Assembly: GCF_023920225.1 (NCBI RefSeq)
Contig: NZ_CP092587.1
Location: forward strand, 992,001-1,056,000
Source of the DNA: Vibrio gazogenes
Lineage (GTDB): Bacteria; Pseudomonadota; Gammaproteobacteria; Enterobacterales; Vibrionaceae
Length of the DNA: 64,000 nucleotides
Direction of reading: 5' to 3'
The notes under the pieces are model-generated. The model was not told where the DNA came from and searched no databases. It saw only the letters and a program-made list of their open reading frames with translations. The position numbers and the translations under genes were made by a program. Shown piece by piece: positions 1-10,414 of the stretch (its first letter is position 1; each line of letters begins with the position of its first letter).

Positions 1-882
1 CGATTCGTACTCATCATCGTTGGCGCACTCGCCATCGCCGCATTACTTTTTCATGGGCTGTGGACCAGCCGGAAAGAGAGTAAATCGAAATTTGGAGATA
101 AGCCATTAGGCAGAATAGAGGAAAAAGAAGCATCATCTATAAAAAATACCCGAGCTTTTCCGCAGGAGCGTGAGCATAAAAAATCCCGTAAGGAGCCGGA
201 CTTTTCACTGGACGATAACACGACTGACCCATTCATGGATGACGACACGCATCATGATAGAGTCGATCCACTATTTGCTGGGTATGTGCCTGAAGAAGAT
301 GATCGGTCATATGATTTGGAACATCTGACCATCGCTGATATTGAGGCTGAAAATGAGGCGGGTATTCATGTCGATTCGAATATGGATCAACCCGTTGCAC
401 AAGATGACGATATTCAACAAGCCGAACCAGTACAACAAACCGATAGTGGTAGTGATGAGCCGGATTATCAGGTCATTGTACTCAATGTACACTGCGCTGG
501 CAGCGAGTCTTTTGTTGGCACCAAGCTATTTGACAGCTTGCAACAAAACGGTTTGCTCTACGGTGAAATGGATATTTACCATCGACATGCTGATTTATCA
601 GGAACGGGCAAAGTGTTGTTCAGTGTTGCCAATATTATGCAACCCGGCACTTTGAAGCATGATGACCCGAACGCATTTACCACCAAAGGCATTTCATTTT
701 TTATGACGCTCCCTTGTTACGGTGATCCAGAACAGAATTTTAAGTTAATGCTGAAAACAGCGCAGCAAATTGCGGATGATTTAGGGGGGAATGTTCTTGA
801 TGATCAACGCTTGTTGATGACACCGGACAAACTTGCCGATTATCGACGCCAGATTCAGGCTTTTAAAGCCCAAGCTGTTTAA
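1..882 (+). CDS. zipA: Cell division protein ZipA (5' end cut by window)
   Basis: ZipA is an inner-membrane division protein that ties FtsZ polymers to the membrane. The reading frame is open from base 1, so the true start lies upstream. The first residues read as the end of an N-terminal membrane helix ([20 protein letters not shown]), followed by a basic stretch and a long acidic, low-complexity linker to about residue 150 of the visible part. The last ~140 residues are the compact FtsZ-binding domain, ending at the TAA at 880-882. ligA follows about 100 bases later in the same direction, the usual zipA-ligA pairing of gammaproteobacteria. An internal ATG at 235 is not the start, because the transmembrane helix lies before it in the same frame. 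Confidence 0.93.
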   Translation, partial: RFVLIIVGALAIAALLFHGLWTSRKESKSKFGDKPLGRIEEKEASSIKNTRAFPQEREHKKSRKEPDFSLDDNTTDPFMDDDTHHDRVDPLFAGYVPEEDDRSYDLEHLTIADIEAENEAGIHVDSNMDQPVAQDDDIQQAEPVQQTDSGSDEPDYQVIVLNVHCAGSESFVGTKLFDSLQQNGLLYGEMDIYHRHADLSGTGKVLFSVANIMQPGTLKHDDPNAFTTKGISFFMTLPCYGDPEQNFKLMLKTAQQIADDLGGNVLDDQRLLMTPDKLADYRRQIQAFKAQAV

Positions 883-938
883 TTGTATAGAGATACCCAA
901 ACAACAGCTTGGTTCAGTTGTTTAGGTATCTGGTGAGG

Positions 939-962
939 AGGCTCCGGCATGGAGCCTTTTTT
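939..962 (+). terminator. Rho-independent terminator between zipA and ligA
   Basis: The arms GGCTCC (940-945) and GGAGCC (951-956) form a short GC-rich hairpin that runs straight into a T tract at 957-962. It lies 57 bases after the zipA stop and 21 bases before the ligA ATG. It probably ends or attenuates zipA transcription. Confidence 0.7.
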
Positions 963-980
963 CATGAATCCGAGAAGTAA

Positions 981-3002
<2,022 letters not shown>

Positions 3003-3053
3003 GCTCGCCAATACAGATATTGTTGATTGATGCTACGGCATCGGGAGGTCTCG

Positions 3054-3461
3054 GTGAATATCAGTGAAGTGTCAAAGCTGACTGGCTTGACTGCCAAATC
3101 AATCCGACTTTATGAAGAAAAAGGCATATTGTCGCCGCCGCTGCGTGGAGAGAATGGCTATCGGGTTTATCAGCAATCACATATTGATGATTTACTATTG
3201 ATCGCCCGGGCAAAACGGGTTGGTTTTAATCTTGAAGAATGTAAATTACTGGTTCATTTGGCAAATGATCCGAGTCGTAAAAGTTGTGCGGTGAAAGCTG
3301 AAGCGCGAAAGAAACTGACACAAGTCACGCGTAAGCTGAATGAGTTACAGCTCATTCAGTCTCAGTTAGAACAATGGATTGCTGAATGTCCCGGTGATGA
3401 TAACAGCGACTGCCCCATTATTGATGATTTAAAGGGGCAGTCCTCTCATCGGGAGCCATGA
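3054..3461 (+). CDS. cueR: Cu(I)-responsive MerR-family regulator CueR
   Basis: CueR senses cytoplasmic Cu(I) and remodels promoters of copper export genes (copA, cueO) to activate them. Residues 1-70 form the MerR winged-helix domain (VNISEVSKLTGLTAKSIRLY). A dimerisation helix follows, then the metal loop CPGDDNSDCP. Counting from the GTG at 3054, the ligands fall at C112 and C120, and S77, which marks monovalent-metal sensors, is also present, all as in E. coli CueR. The GTG start is preferred because GGGAGG at 3043-3048 sits five bases upstream; an upstream in-frame ATG at 3027 would add nine non-homologous residues. The usual partner copA is not adjacent here, so its targets lie elsewhere. 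Confidence 0.92.
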   Translation: MNISEVSKLTGLTAKSIRLYEEKGILSPPLRGENGYRVYQQSHIDDLLLIARAKRVGFNLEECKLLVHLANDPSRKSCAVKAEARKKLTQVTRKLNELQLIQSQLEQWIAECPGDDNSDCPIIDDLKGQSSHREP

Positions 3462-3505
3462 GTATGATGACTGATGGTTCACTCACTGATTCCAGTTGCG
3501 CCAGA

Positions 3506-4360
3506 TCAGTAGAGTAGAGAATAGAGCTTACGACGATACTGACTTGCTAATGGATTCCCTTGTCCCAACGCACTTAGAATATCCATAAATATTTTTTTCA
3601 TCTCCCCGTCATGGGCATTGAGATCGGTGCTCAAAAATGACCAGAGCAGCGTCAGTGCTTCCTCGTCTCGCTGAACCTGATGGTATTGTGCGGCTAATTC
3701 ACAGGCGAGTTTCGTGTCTTGTGGCGAACGTTGCAATGCGTCTTCTAGTGCAACAATTTCCGGACTATTAGCGGCTTGATGATGTAATTCCAATTTAGCG
3801 AGCAGGCTCTTGAACTCGTTATCCTGAAATTCTAAAGGAATATGTTGTAAGAGCGCTTCAGCCGCTTCAAACTGCTGGGTTTCCAATAGGCAATTGGCTA
3901 AGGCAAGTTTTACGTCACCTTTATTTTGCAGCGTTTCAGGGAGTGCTTGTAATAAAGTCAGCGCCTGAACATATTCTTGCTGTTCTATCATCGTCAGCGC
4001 TTGTTGCAAATTCATTTCGTCTTGGCTGGGAAGATGTTTCTCAAGCATTGCGGTCACTGACTCAATGCTTTGTGGGCCACCTAATCCATCCACAGGACGT
4101 CCTTGAGAGAAAAGCGCCAGTGTCGGAATTGACTGAATGCCAAACTGTGCTGCAATGGCCTGTTCTTCCTGACAATTCAGTAAAGCAAGTGTAAAAGCCC
4201 CCTGATATTTTTGCGCTAATCCTTGCAAGGGTTGGATCAGCGCCGCACTGGATTCGTCCATCGGTGCCCAAAAATAAAATAGGATTGGCGCAGAAAAAGA
4301 GCTCTCTAATAGGTCTCGGATATTTTCTTGGGTGACATCAACGTGAAGTGGTGTATGCAT
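3506..4360 (-). CDS. cnoX: Chaperedoxin CnoX (YbbN), thioredoxin-TPR protein
   Basis: CnoX is a cytoplasmic holdase that protects proteins during oxidative (bleach) stress and passes them to GroEL or DnaK. The 284 residues divide into an N-terminal thioredoxin fold (about 1-110; the cis-proline motif is in FGIQSIPTLALF) and a C-terminal array of TPR-like helices (about 115-280, ending SQYRRKLYSLLY as in E. coli YbbN). The canonical CxxC is absent. The active-site stretch reads WAPMDESSAA, with no cysteine, whereas E. coli keeps one Cys (SxxC). Thioredoxin redox activity is therefore not expected. cueR and cnoX converge, with 44 bases between stops. In E. coli the two genes are also close neighbours. 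Confidence 0.9.
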   Translation of the reverse strand: MHTPLHVDVTQENIRDLLESSFSAPILFYFWAPMDESSAALIQPLQGLAQKYQGAFTLALLNCQEEQAIAAQFGIQSIPTLALFSQGRPVDGLGGPQSIESVTAMLEKHLPSQDEMNLQQALTMIEQQEYVQALTLLQALPETLQNKGDVKLALANCLLETQQFEAAEALLQHIPLEFQDNEFKSLLAKLELHHQAANSPEIVALEDALQRSPQDTKLACELAAQYHQVQRDEEALTLLWSFLSTDLNAHDGEMKKIFMDILSALGQGNPLASQYRRKLYSLLY

Positions 4361-4688
4361 ACGGTGAACTTCCTGAATTCAATGGGCGATAGCATATAAA
4401 TGTGGGCAGGTTGTTAAAAATCAAGTGAAACCGACTATATCCATTAATAAGTATTGTCAGTCAGCGCTGATCCCGATGTGTTTGGACGGTTTTCTACCGA
4501 CAAAAAGCGCGATTAAAACATGATGAAAAATATCACAACAATACAAATACTTAGCCAGTTTAGCTGATTGAGACTCATTTTTACCTATTCCAGAAAATGT
4601 GACATTCTCGGTCGAGAACAATGAGCATATTAGAAGGTGATTATGAAACAATCATGACAGCCAGCCGCGATGCTCTCTTCCCCGTGTT
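4361..4688. other. Intergenic region with a short perfect palindrome
   Basis: This 328-base gap lies between cnoX and the SDR gene, both on the minus strand, so it should hold the cnoX promoter. No credible gene is seen; a 64-residue reverse frame here has no recognisable motif. A perfect 14-bp palindrome (TTCTCG-GT-CGAGAA, 4605-4618) is the only striking element and could be an operator. No regulator can be assigned to it. Confidence 0.4.
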
Positions 4689-5516
4689 CTAAGCGGCTTT
4701 GTTGAGAATGCCATCAAGCCAGCGGGTTGGTAGCAGGCGTTTAAGTACGGCAAAAACTTGTGTGGGTTTGGTAATTCGATATCGGATTCTGGGGGTCGGG
4801 CTTTCTAAGGCATGAAAAATCGCAGGCAGACAGTCTTCCGGTGGTAATGAGAACCGATTGTTAGACTTTTTTTGACTCAGGCGCTCAATCTGTTGTTGAT
4901 ATGCTTGGGCATGAATACTGTTTTGCGGTGTCACCCAACGTAAGAATGCCGCCAGTGCATTTTCGCGAAATTGTGTCTCGATTGGCCCGGGCTCGAGAAT
5001 ACTGATATGAATGTCAGTTTGTTTGAGTTCGAGACGCAGCGTATCACTCCAGCCTTCGATCGCAAATTTTGAAGCATTATAGGCACCGCGATATTTCATC
5101 GCGGCAAATCCCAGAACCGAACTATTCTGAATGATTCTGCCATGACCTTGGCGGCGAAACTGTGGTAGCAGTTTGGTGGTTAGATCGTGCCAACCAAAAA
5201 AATTGGTTTCGAACTGCTCTCGCATTGCCTGAGTGGGGAGATCTTCAAGCGCACCGGGTTGACCATAAGCACCGTTATTGAACAGCGCATCGAGACGGTG
5301 ATTGGTTAGTGTCATCACTTCTTTGATCGCAGCGTCAACGGTTGTTGGGTTAGTCACATCGAGATGAATCGCTGTCAGACCTTCATTTTGAAGTCGCTGT
5401 ACATCTGCAATGTCTCTGCATGAGGCAATGACTTGATAGCCTTTTTTATGTAAAGCATGAGCAGTGACGTAGCCGATACCCGATGAGCATCCGGTAATGA
5501 GTATTGTTTTAGACAT
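4689..5516 (-). CDS. Classical short-chain dehydrogenase/reductase
   Basis: This is an NAD(P)-dependent oxidoreductase of the classical SDR family; the substrate is unknown. The 275-residue protein shows the cofactor glycine motif TGCSSGIG near residues 8-15, DVTN at the adenine-ribose region, an NNGA form of the NNAG motif, and the catalytic Ser/Tyr/Lys (NSSVLGF, then YNASK). A C-terminal extension past the Rossmann core (residues ~185-275) resembles SDRs acting on lipophilic or retinol-like substrates, but this cannot be fixed by sequence reading. The gene precedes cnoX on the same strand across 328 bases and follows the yfcH-like gene with a 45-base gap, so the two oxidoreductase genes may be co-transcribed. 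Confidence 0.88.
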   Translation of the reverse strand: MSKTILITGCSSGIGYVTAHALHKKGYQVIASCRDIADVQRLQNEGLTAIHLDVTNPTTVDAAIKEVMTLTNHRLDALFNNGAYGQPGALEDLPTQAMREQFETNFFGWHDLTTKLLPQFRRQGHGRIIQNSSVLGFAAMKYRGAYNASKFAIEGWSDTLRLELKQTDIHISILEPGPIETQFRENALAAFLRWVTPQNSIHAQAYQQQIERLSQKKSNNRFSLPPEDCLPAIFHALESPTPRIRYRITKPTQVFAVLKRLLPTRWLDGILNKAA

Positions 5517-5561
5517 AGTTTCCCCGTGGGTATGTTGTCATTACCACACCATTGGTTGATG

Positions 5562-6482
5562 TTATGGCAATGTCTGCAAAATCTGTTTGAGTGCAGGTTC
5601 CAGATGAGAGTACTTAAATTTAAATCCGAGTTCTGTTAATTTTTTCGGCTTGGCGCGAGTGCTATCAAGAAGCAGTGCTGCTGATTCGCCCATGATTAGC
5701 CGAATTGCCCACTCTGGTACGAACATCACGTGTGGTCTGTGCAGTGTTTTTGCCAGTGTTTTACTAAAGATTTTGTTCGGAACCGGATGAGGGGCACAAA
5801 GGTTGAATGGCCCGTGAGCATAGTCGGTCACTAATAAAAAGAGGATTCCTTGAACCATATCCTGAATATGAATCCAAGGCAGATACTGATTGCCCGAGCC
5901 TATCGGACCTCCGCAACCAAACCGATAGGGCAGCAGCATTTTTGGTAATGCGCCACCGTCTGCTGATAGAACGACTCCTGTTCTGAGTAGGCAAACTCGG
6001 GTGCTTTCAGATTCGGCTTTTCTGGCGATATTTTCCCAGGTGACACACACTAAGTGAGAGAATTCATTACTTTGAACTTGCAGGCTTTCATCAATCGGAT
6101 GATCCTGTTGATCACCGTAAAAGCCGACAGCAGAACCACTGATAAATACGGATGGTGGGGATGAACTGGCATGAATGAGCTCAACAAGTTTTTCGGTGAT
6201 TTGCCAGCGACTCTGACTAATGACTTGTTTCTGCGTGTCCGTCCATCGTCGATCAGCAATGGGTTCTCCCGCTAGGTTAATCACAGCATCGAAATGGTTG
6301 AGATCATGGAGGTTGTCTAAGCTGGAGATCAATTCAAGTGGATAATGGTTGAGATGATTGAGCTTTTCCCGAGTCCGTTTCTCTGAGCGAGTCAATACAA
6401 CAATTTCATGTTCATGGGTGATTAGCTGCTTGATTAATTCGCTGCCGATGAGTCCTGAACCGCCGGTAATCAGTATTTTCAT
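5562..6482 (-). CDS. yfcH: TIGR01777-type NAD-dependent epimerase (YfcH family)
   Basis: This is an extended SDR of the SDR39U1/YfcH family; physiological substrate unknown. The N-terminal cofactor motif is ITGGSGLIGSELIKQL (residues 4-19). AVINLAGEPIADRRW is the family signature, SGSAVGFYGD contains the catalytic serine and tyrosine region, and WIHIQDMVQGILFLL is also characteristic. At 306 residues it has the expected length; E. coli YfcH is ~297. The ATG at 6482 is the first in frame and begins directly with the beta strand MKILITGG, so it is secure. It is the upstream member of a minus-strand pair with the 4689-5516 SDR gene. Confidence 0.93.
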   Translation of the reverse strand: MKILITGGSGLIGSELIKQLITHEHEIVVLTRSEKRTREKLNHLNHYPLELISSLDNLHDLNHFDAVINLAGEPIADRRWTDTQKQVISQSRWQITEKLVELIHASSSPPSVFISGSAVGFYGDQQDHPIDESLQVQSNEFSHLVCVTWENIARKAESESTRVCLLRTGVVLSADGGALPKMLLPYRFGCGGPIGSGNQYLPWIHIQDMVQGILFLLVTDYAHGPFNLCAPHPVPNKIFSKTLAKTLHRPHVMFVPEWAIRLIMGESAALLLDSTRAKPKKLTELGFKFKYSHLEPALKQILQTLP

Positions 6483-6803
6483 ATCCTATCCATTTCATGT
6501 TGTTTGAATGTATCTGTAATGGTTTGAAGCGATTCTATCCGTTGGTTTTATTCATTATATACAGAATAATCATAAATGATTTCATAAAGTAGAGACACGG
6601 AGCCGGAGAGGTGTTCGTGTTATATTTTTGTGATTGATTCTTGGTTTTAGCCGATGAATTTAGCGAAGTCACACGCAATATTAGATAGATCTGTCATCAT
6701 ATAATCAAGTTGTTCCACACCAGGCAGGTCGTCGAAGATACTTGCCACAAAGACCTTTTCCTCTCTCGGATCGGGTTTGTCAGTTTGGCTCAAGTGAGGA
6801 GAC
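6483..6803. other. Intergenic region upstream of the DUF1538 operon
   Basis: This 321-base divergent region lies between yfcH (minus) and the DUF1538 operon (plus), so it should hold both promoters. A Shine-Dalgarno AGGAG at 6797-6801 serves the ATG at 6804. A reverse-strand frame that could start near 6804 and stop at 6647 would encode about 52 residues with plausible codon use. No known family is recognised and it covers the promoter area, so it is not called as a gene. Confidence 0.4.
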
Positions 6804-7538
6804 ATGAAAGCATTCATCGCGTTACTCAGAGTAATGCTGGAAAGTTTTAAAGATCTACTCCCGATTATTTTGGTTATTGCATTTTTCCAATTAATCATTT
6901 TGCAACAACCTCTCCCGGACTTGATTTCAATTCTGGGTGGATTGTTATTCGTTGTTCTCGGCTTGACGTTTTTTATTTTCGGTCTGGAAATGGGGTTGTT
7001 TCCGATCGGTGAAAGTATGGCTCAGGCATTAGCCAAGAAAGGGAGTTTGTTGGGACTATTGGGGTTCGCTTTTTGTTTGGGGTTTGGAACTACGATTGCA
7101 GAGCCTGCATTGACAGCGGTTGCCGCTGAAGCTGCAAAGGTCGCAGCATCGGGTGGTGTGATTGAGATGACTGCGCAATCGATGAACGACTACACCATGG
7201 GATTGCGATTAACAGTGGCCTTGTCGGTTGGTCTTGCCATCGTTTTAGGGGTTTTGAGAATCCTGAGGGGGTGGTCGATTCATTTGATGATTATCTGTGG
7301 TTACTCGTGTGTCATGATCCTGACTGTTTTCGCACCTGAAACCATTATCGGGATTGCTTATGATTCAGGTGGTGTGACAACGTCGACGATTACGGTTCCT
7401 TTAGTCACAGCGTTAGGGGTTGGACTGGCTTCTTCGATTAAAGGGCGTAATCCGATGGTGGATGGGTTTGGATTGATCGCATTTGCATCGTTGCTCCCGA
7501 TGATTTTTGTGATGATTTACGGGATGGCGATAGCATGA
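6804..7538 (+). CDS. DUF1538 membrane protein, first of a pair
   Basis: This is a polytopic inner-membrane protein of the uncharacterised DUF1538 family (244 residues, about six or seven hydrophobic helices). Helices are visible near residues 12-38 ([16 protein letters not shown]), 40-66, 85-108, 130-150, 155-175 and 215-240. Conserved family motifs are [13 protein letters not shown] near residue 91 and [20 protein letters not shown] near 185; nearly the same motifs recur in the next gene, so the two are paralogous halves. Other bacteria are remembered to have both halves fused. The start has a good ribosome site (AGGAG, 6797-6801). The stop overlaps the next ATG in an ATGA, which implies translational coupling and a stoichiometric partner. 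Transport is likely from topology, but the substrate is unknown. Confidence 0.88.
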   Translation: MKAFIALLRVMLESFKDLLPIILVIAFFQLIILQQPLPDLISILGGLLFVVLGLTFFIFGLEMGLFPIGESMAQALAKKGSLLGLLGFAFCLGFGTTIAEPALTAVAAEAAKVAASGGVIEMTAQSMNDYTMGLRLTVALSVGLAIVLGVLRILRGWSIHLMIICGYSCVMILTVFAPETIIGIAYDSGGVTTSTITVPLVTALGVGLASSIKGRNPMVDGFGLIAFASLLPMIFVMIYGMAIA

Positions 7539-8332
7539 TAACCATTGCTCATTTTCTTCAGGTTTTATGGACCACGATTTTGGATGTATTGCCGATTGTG
7601 ATCATTTTGTTTGTATTCCAGTTGGTCATATTGCGTAAGCCTGTTGCCCGTTTATCCCATGTGATTCTTGGGTTCGGATACGTCATTCTGGGATTGTCTC
7701 TTTTCTTGGTGGGGTTAGATGCTGCATTGTTTCCGTTGGGGGAAATGATGGCACAGCAGTTGACCGCGCCCTCATTTCTTGCGCAAGTCCGTTTGAATGA
7801 TGCAGAACTGTACCATTGGATCAATTATTATTGGGTTTATCTGTTTGCATTTTGTATCGGGTTTAGTACGACGATCGCTGAACCGTCTTTGATTGCCGTT
7901 GCGATTAAAGCCAATAAAGTGTCTGGTGGTTCGATAGGTGTGAATGGTTTGAGGGTTGCAGTTGCTTTAGGTGTGGCATTTGGTATTACGTTGGGGAGTT
8001 ACCGCATTGTCGTGGGTGATCCGTTGCACTATTACATCATTGTTGGTTATTTGTTGGTGGTGGTTCAGACATTTTATGCTCCCAAAATGATCGTGCCTTT
8101 AGCTTATGATTCCGGAGGCGTCACTACATCAACGGTTACTGTACCCGTTGTGACGGCGCTGGGGTTAGGACTTGCATCAACGGTTCCGGGGCGGAGCCCG
8201 TTGATCGATGGATTTGGTTTAATCGCATTCGCTAGCCTTTTCCCCATGATATCTGTGATGGGATATGCGCAAGTGACACAGTGGTTGAACCGTAAACGCT
8301 CTCTGATGGAGAAAAAAGACAATGCGCTTTAA
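7535..8332 (+). CDS. DUF1538 membrane protein, second of a pair
   Basis: The 265-residue second DUF1538 protein has the same fold plan as its upstream neighbour: motifs [16 protein letters not shown] and [20 protein letters not shown], and several long hydrophobic helices ([16 protein letters not shown] near residue 17). Compared with the first copy it carries an insertion around residues 85-105 ([18 protein letters not shown]). It overlaps the upstream gene by four bases (ATGA) and the downstream PII-like gene by eleven. The pair probably forms a heteromeric channel or transporter. The duplicated AEP and DSGG motifs are good candidates for the substrate path, which is inference. Confidence 0.88.
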   Translation: MITIAHFLQVLWTTILDVLPIVIILFVFQLVILRKPVARLSHVILGFGYVILGLSLFLVGLDAALFPLGEMMAQQLTAPSFLAQVRLNDAELYHWINYYWVYLFAFCIGFSTTIAEPSLIAVAIKANKVSGGSIGVNGLRVAVALGVAFGITLGSYRIVVGDPLHYYIIVGYLLVVVQTFYAPKMIVPLAYDSGGVTTSTVTVPVVTALGLGLASTVPGRSPLIDGFGLIAFASLFPMISVMGYAQVTQWLNRKRSLMEKKDNAL

Positions 8333-8672
8333 ATTAATCGTTGCCTTTGTTGAAGATAGCAAAACAGACAAAGTATTAGATGCCGCCAGACAAGCAGGAG
8401 CGACAGGCGCGACTGTGATCAATAATGCCAGAGGAGAAGGGCTCAATCAGAAAACCACCTTTTTGGGTCTGACGTTGGAGGTACAAAAGGATATGGTGCT
8501 CTTTGTCGTTGAAGAACATTTGTCTCGTCAGATTCTGGAAACAATTAATGAAGTCGGGGAGTTTGAAACGGAGCCGGGGCAGGGAATCGCCTTTCAAATT
8601 GATATTGAGGATGTTGTTGGCATCTCTCATCAGGTTGAAAAGTTAACCAGATACGTTGAGGACGAATTATGA
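8322..8672 (+). CDS. PII-like signal-transduction protein of the DUF1538 operon
   Basis: This 116-residue protein has the size and fold pattern of a PII (GlnB-like) trimer. [20 protein letters not shown] matches the first beta-alpha unit, GATGATVINNARGEG matches the ITGMTV...GFG strand before the T-loop, and ETEPGQGIAF matches the B-loop. The T-loop is about five residues shorter than in GlnB and lacks the tyrosine that is uridylylated, so it is not a standard nitrogen PII. The start overlaps the upstream membrane gene by eleven bases. By analogy with GlnK-AmtB and SbtB-SbtA, it likely binds a nucleotide and gates the DUF1538 membrane pair. The ligand is unknown. Confidence 0.82.
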   Translation: MRFKLIVAFVEDSKTDKVLDAARQAGATGATVINNARGEGLNQKTTFLGLTLEVQKDMVLFVVEEHLSRQILETINEVGEFETEPGQGIAFQIDIEDVVGISHQVEKLTRYVEDEL

Positions 8673-9082
8673 ATAGACATGATAGCGTGAGAGTCCGTGA
8701 TGTGATGACCGAGAACTATGCCCTTGTTGATGGTCTGATGACCGTTTATGAAGCGATTCGAATAACGAAACAGCAGCAGATCAAAGCGTTGATTGTCGAT
8801 AAACGCCAAGATGATGATGAATTCGGTATTGTGCTGATGAATGATATTGCTAAAAAAGTGCTTGCCAGTAACCGTTCATCAAAGCGAACGAATATTTATG
8901 AAATCATGACCAAACCTGCATTGTCAGTGAATCCTGACATGAAGGTTAAATATTGTGCTCGTTTATTTGAGCGGTTTGGTATCAGCCGAGCGCCTGTGAT
9001 TGAACATGGCAAAGTGATTGGTATGGTTAGCTACAATAATATTGTCGTCAATGGGATGCTTGAAGAAGACGATCTCGAGTAA
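8669..9082 (+). CDS. Tandem CBS-domain protein
   Basis: The 137-residue protein consists of two CBS motifs and little else. The first is VRVRDVMTENYALVDGLMTV to about residue 68, and the second starts at IYEIMTKPALSVNPDMKVKY near 78 and ends at KVIGMVSYNNIV. Such Bateman modules bind adenine nucleotides and report energy state to channels, transporters or enzymes. It overlaps the PII-like gene by four bases (ATGA), completing a four-gene unit. Having two nucleotide-sensing proteins with one paired membrane protein suggests dual allosteric control. The operon ends here, 14 bases before the MITE-like element. Confidence 0.85.
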   Translation: MNRHDSVRVRDVMTENYALVDGLMTVYEAIRITKQQQIKALIVDKRQDDDEFGIVLMNDIAKKVLASNRSSKRTNIYEIMTKPALSVNPDMKVKYCARLFERFGISRAPVIEHGKVIGMVSYNNIVVNGMLEEDDLE

Positions 9083-9096
9083 AACGAACCTCACTA

Positions 9097-9360
9097 GGGG
9101 CTGTTGACCTTTCGTGATGGTTTTTGCAGCAATTTGTCGTGCATTTAGTCAAGGCAGGTCATGTGAAGTGTAGCGCTCTACATGAACCATGACCTAACGC
9201 TGGATAAATGAGCGACAAATGCTGCCCAGAGGGTTCATCTGAACGTGTCTTGCTCTTTGTTACGGGTCATTTGCTTAGGATAGCTAAGCGGCATACCCCG
9301 CGCCGCGATCAATACCCGTTCAGATTGAACAAAATTCAACCACGAAAGATCAACAGCCCC
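9097..9360. mobile_element. MITE-like non-autonomous element with TA flanks
   Basis: The 264-bp segment is bounded by terminal inverted repeats: left GGGGCTGTTGACCTTTCGTG (9097-9116) and right CACGAAAGATCAACAGCCCC (9341-9360), matching at 19 of 20 positions. A TA dinucleotide flanks each side (9095-9096 and 9361-9362), as expected for a TA-targeting transposase of the IS630/Tc1 type. It has no coding capacity. The left half folds into a long imperfect hairpin (about 9126-9223) centred on GTGTAGCGCTCTACA. The right half has further inverted repeats (GCTTAGGATAGCTAAGC, and GTTCATCTGAACG paired with CGTTCAGATTGAAC). It lies between the convergent CBS and SelW-like genes and may act as a terminator. 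Confidence 0.75.
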
Positions 9361-9387
9361 TAGACATGAGTTTGCTCGAAGAGTGGT

Positions 9388-9663
9388 CTATCGATCAATA
9401 TGACCTAAATTTCGTTCGGGATCGAACACATCCCGAACGCGTTGCTTCAGCGTTTTGGCGTCGGGAAACCCTTGGTCTTTCTGACGTTCCCAAATCTGAA
9501 TATCATTACAAAAAATTTCGAAACGGCCACCGGTATCAGGGCAGAGCGCAACTTGCTCGATCTCTTCACTGAATGTATGGAGTAACTCTTGTGCTAACCA
9601 AGAGGCACGCAACATCCAATTACATTGACGGCAGTAGAAAATACGAATATTAATTTTTTGCAT
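9388..9663 (-). CDS. SelW/SelT/SelH-like (Rdx family) protein
   Basis: A small 91-residue protein with a thioredoxin-like fold of the Rdx (selenoprotein W-like) family. The redox motif is CRQC at residues 11-14, right after the first beta strand (INIRIFYC), and WLAQELL and PDTGGRFEIF are family features. Here both motif positions are cysteine and no in-frame TGA is used. Proteins of this type are thought to have thiol-redox roles, but the partner is unknown. It lies between toxS and the MITE-like element, whose right end is 27 bases beyond the stop. Confidence 0.85.
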   Translation of the reverse strand: MQKINIRIFYCRQCNWMLRASWLAQELLHTFSEEIEQVALCPDTGGRFEIFCNDIQIWERQKDQGFPDAKTLKQRVRDVFDPERNLGHIDR

Positions 9664-9883
9664 GAATACTGTCTCTCAAGTGGGGATCGCTGGGGTGAAT
9701 ATGAGCATGTAAAAATACATCTAAAAAAAGCAAAAAAATACACACAATCTTTTTTACTGAGCTAAATCGTAGCTAACGAGTACGCGCGAATGCCTATTTT
9801 ATGATACGTATTGCGTATTTTAGGGGGCTAGTTTCATCAACCCCCATGCTTATTTTTTCAATAAACCTATTTTTTCAATAAAA

Positions 9884-10414
9884 TTAGTTTTTAAAGAGGA
9901 TGGTTGAGTCGTGATTGAGACTGGTCAGTAGCAGCGTTTTACTGTCAATGATATCAACTCGTCTGCTTTGTTGGGCATCCATTTTAAAAAATTGCTTGAT
10001 CAGATTTAATTGCTTCGGCGTAAAATCTTTACTCTCGCTGGAAGAAACATCTTTAAACTCGGTCGGAGAGATCAGTAAATAGTTTTCACTGAGTTCCCAA
10101 GTACCGGTTTCTGAGATATCTATTTTACTTTCTGGTTCTTTCCCATTGGCATATAACTGAATCACGGAGACACGGATATATGTTTTGTTGGGGAGATATT
10201 TGACATTCGAGAGTACATCAACCCGACGGAGTGGACCAACTGAAGCAACTTCATTTTTACTTTCGATCAGGGTGACGACTTTGGACTGCCATTCACTTGA
10301 TGTCAGCACTTGCTTGAGTTTCAGCCCACTCCCCCAGTATAGCCAAGCACTTAAAGCAATGGATGCTAGTAGCGTGAGCGTCGCAATGCGTTGGTTTATC
10401 TTTTTCACTGGCAT
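9884..10414 (-). CDS. toxS: ToxS, periplasmic partner of ToxR
   Basis: ToxS is an inner-membrane protein with a periplasmic domain that stabilises ToxR and supports bile sensing. The 176-residue product has an N-terminal signal anchor (IATLTLLASIALSAWLYWG, about residues 9-27) and a periplasmic remainder. The assignment rests on position directly after toxR, an overlap of ten bases with the toxR stop, length (V. cholerae ToxS is 173) and general sequence character (WLYWGS, the TGTWELSENYL region). The overlap means coupled translation with toxR. Confidence 0.92.
   Translation of the reverse strand: MPVKKINQRIATLTLLASIALSAWLYWGSGLKLKQVLTSSEWQSKVVTLIESKNEVASVGPLRRVDVLSNVKYLPNKTYIRVSVIQLYANGKEPESKIDISETGTWELSENYLLISPTEFKDVSSSESKDFTPKQLNLIKQFFKMDAQQSRRVDIIDSKTLLLTSLNHDSTILFKN

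Noticed and set aside
4457..4651. 64-codon minus-strand frame between cnoX and the SDR gene
   Set aside because: No ribosome site, no motif, composition like intergenic DNA.
6647..6898. Minus-strand small frame overlapping the DUF1538 start
   Set aside because: It covers the ribosome site and start of a well-supported gene and matches no family, although its last ~50 codons look plausible.
9366..9572. 68-codon plus-strand frame opposite the SelW-like gene
   Set aside because: It is the antisense of a gene with a clear CxxC Rdx motif; no homology on its own.
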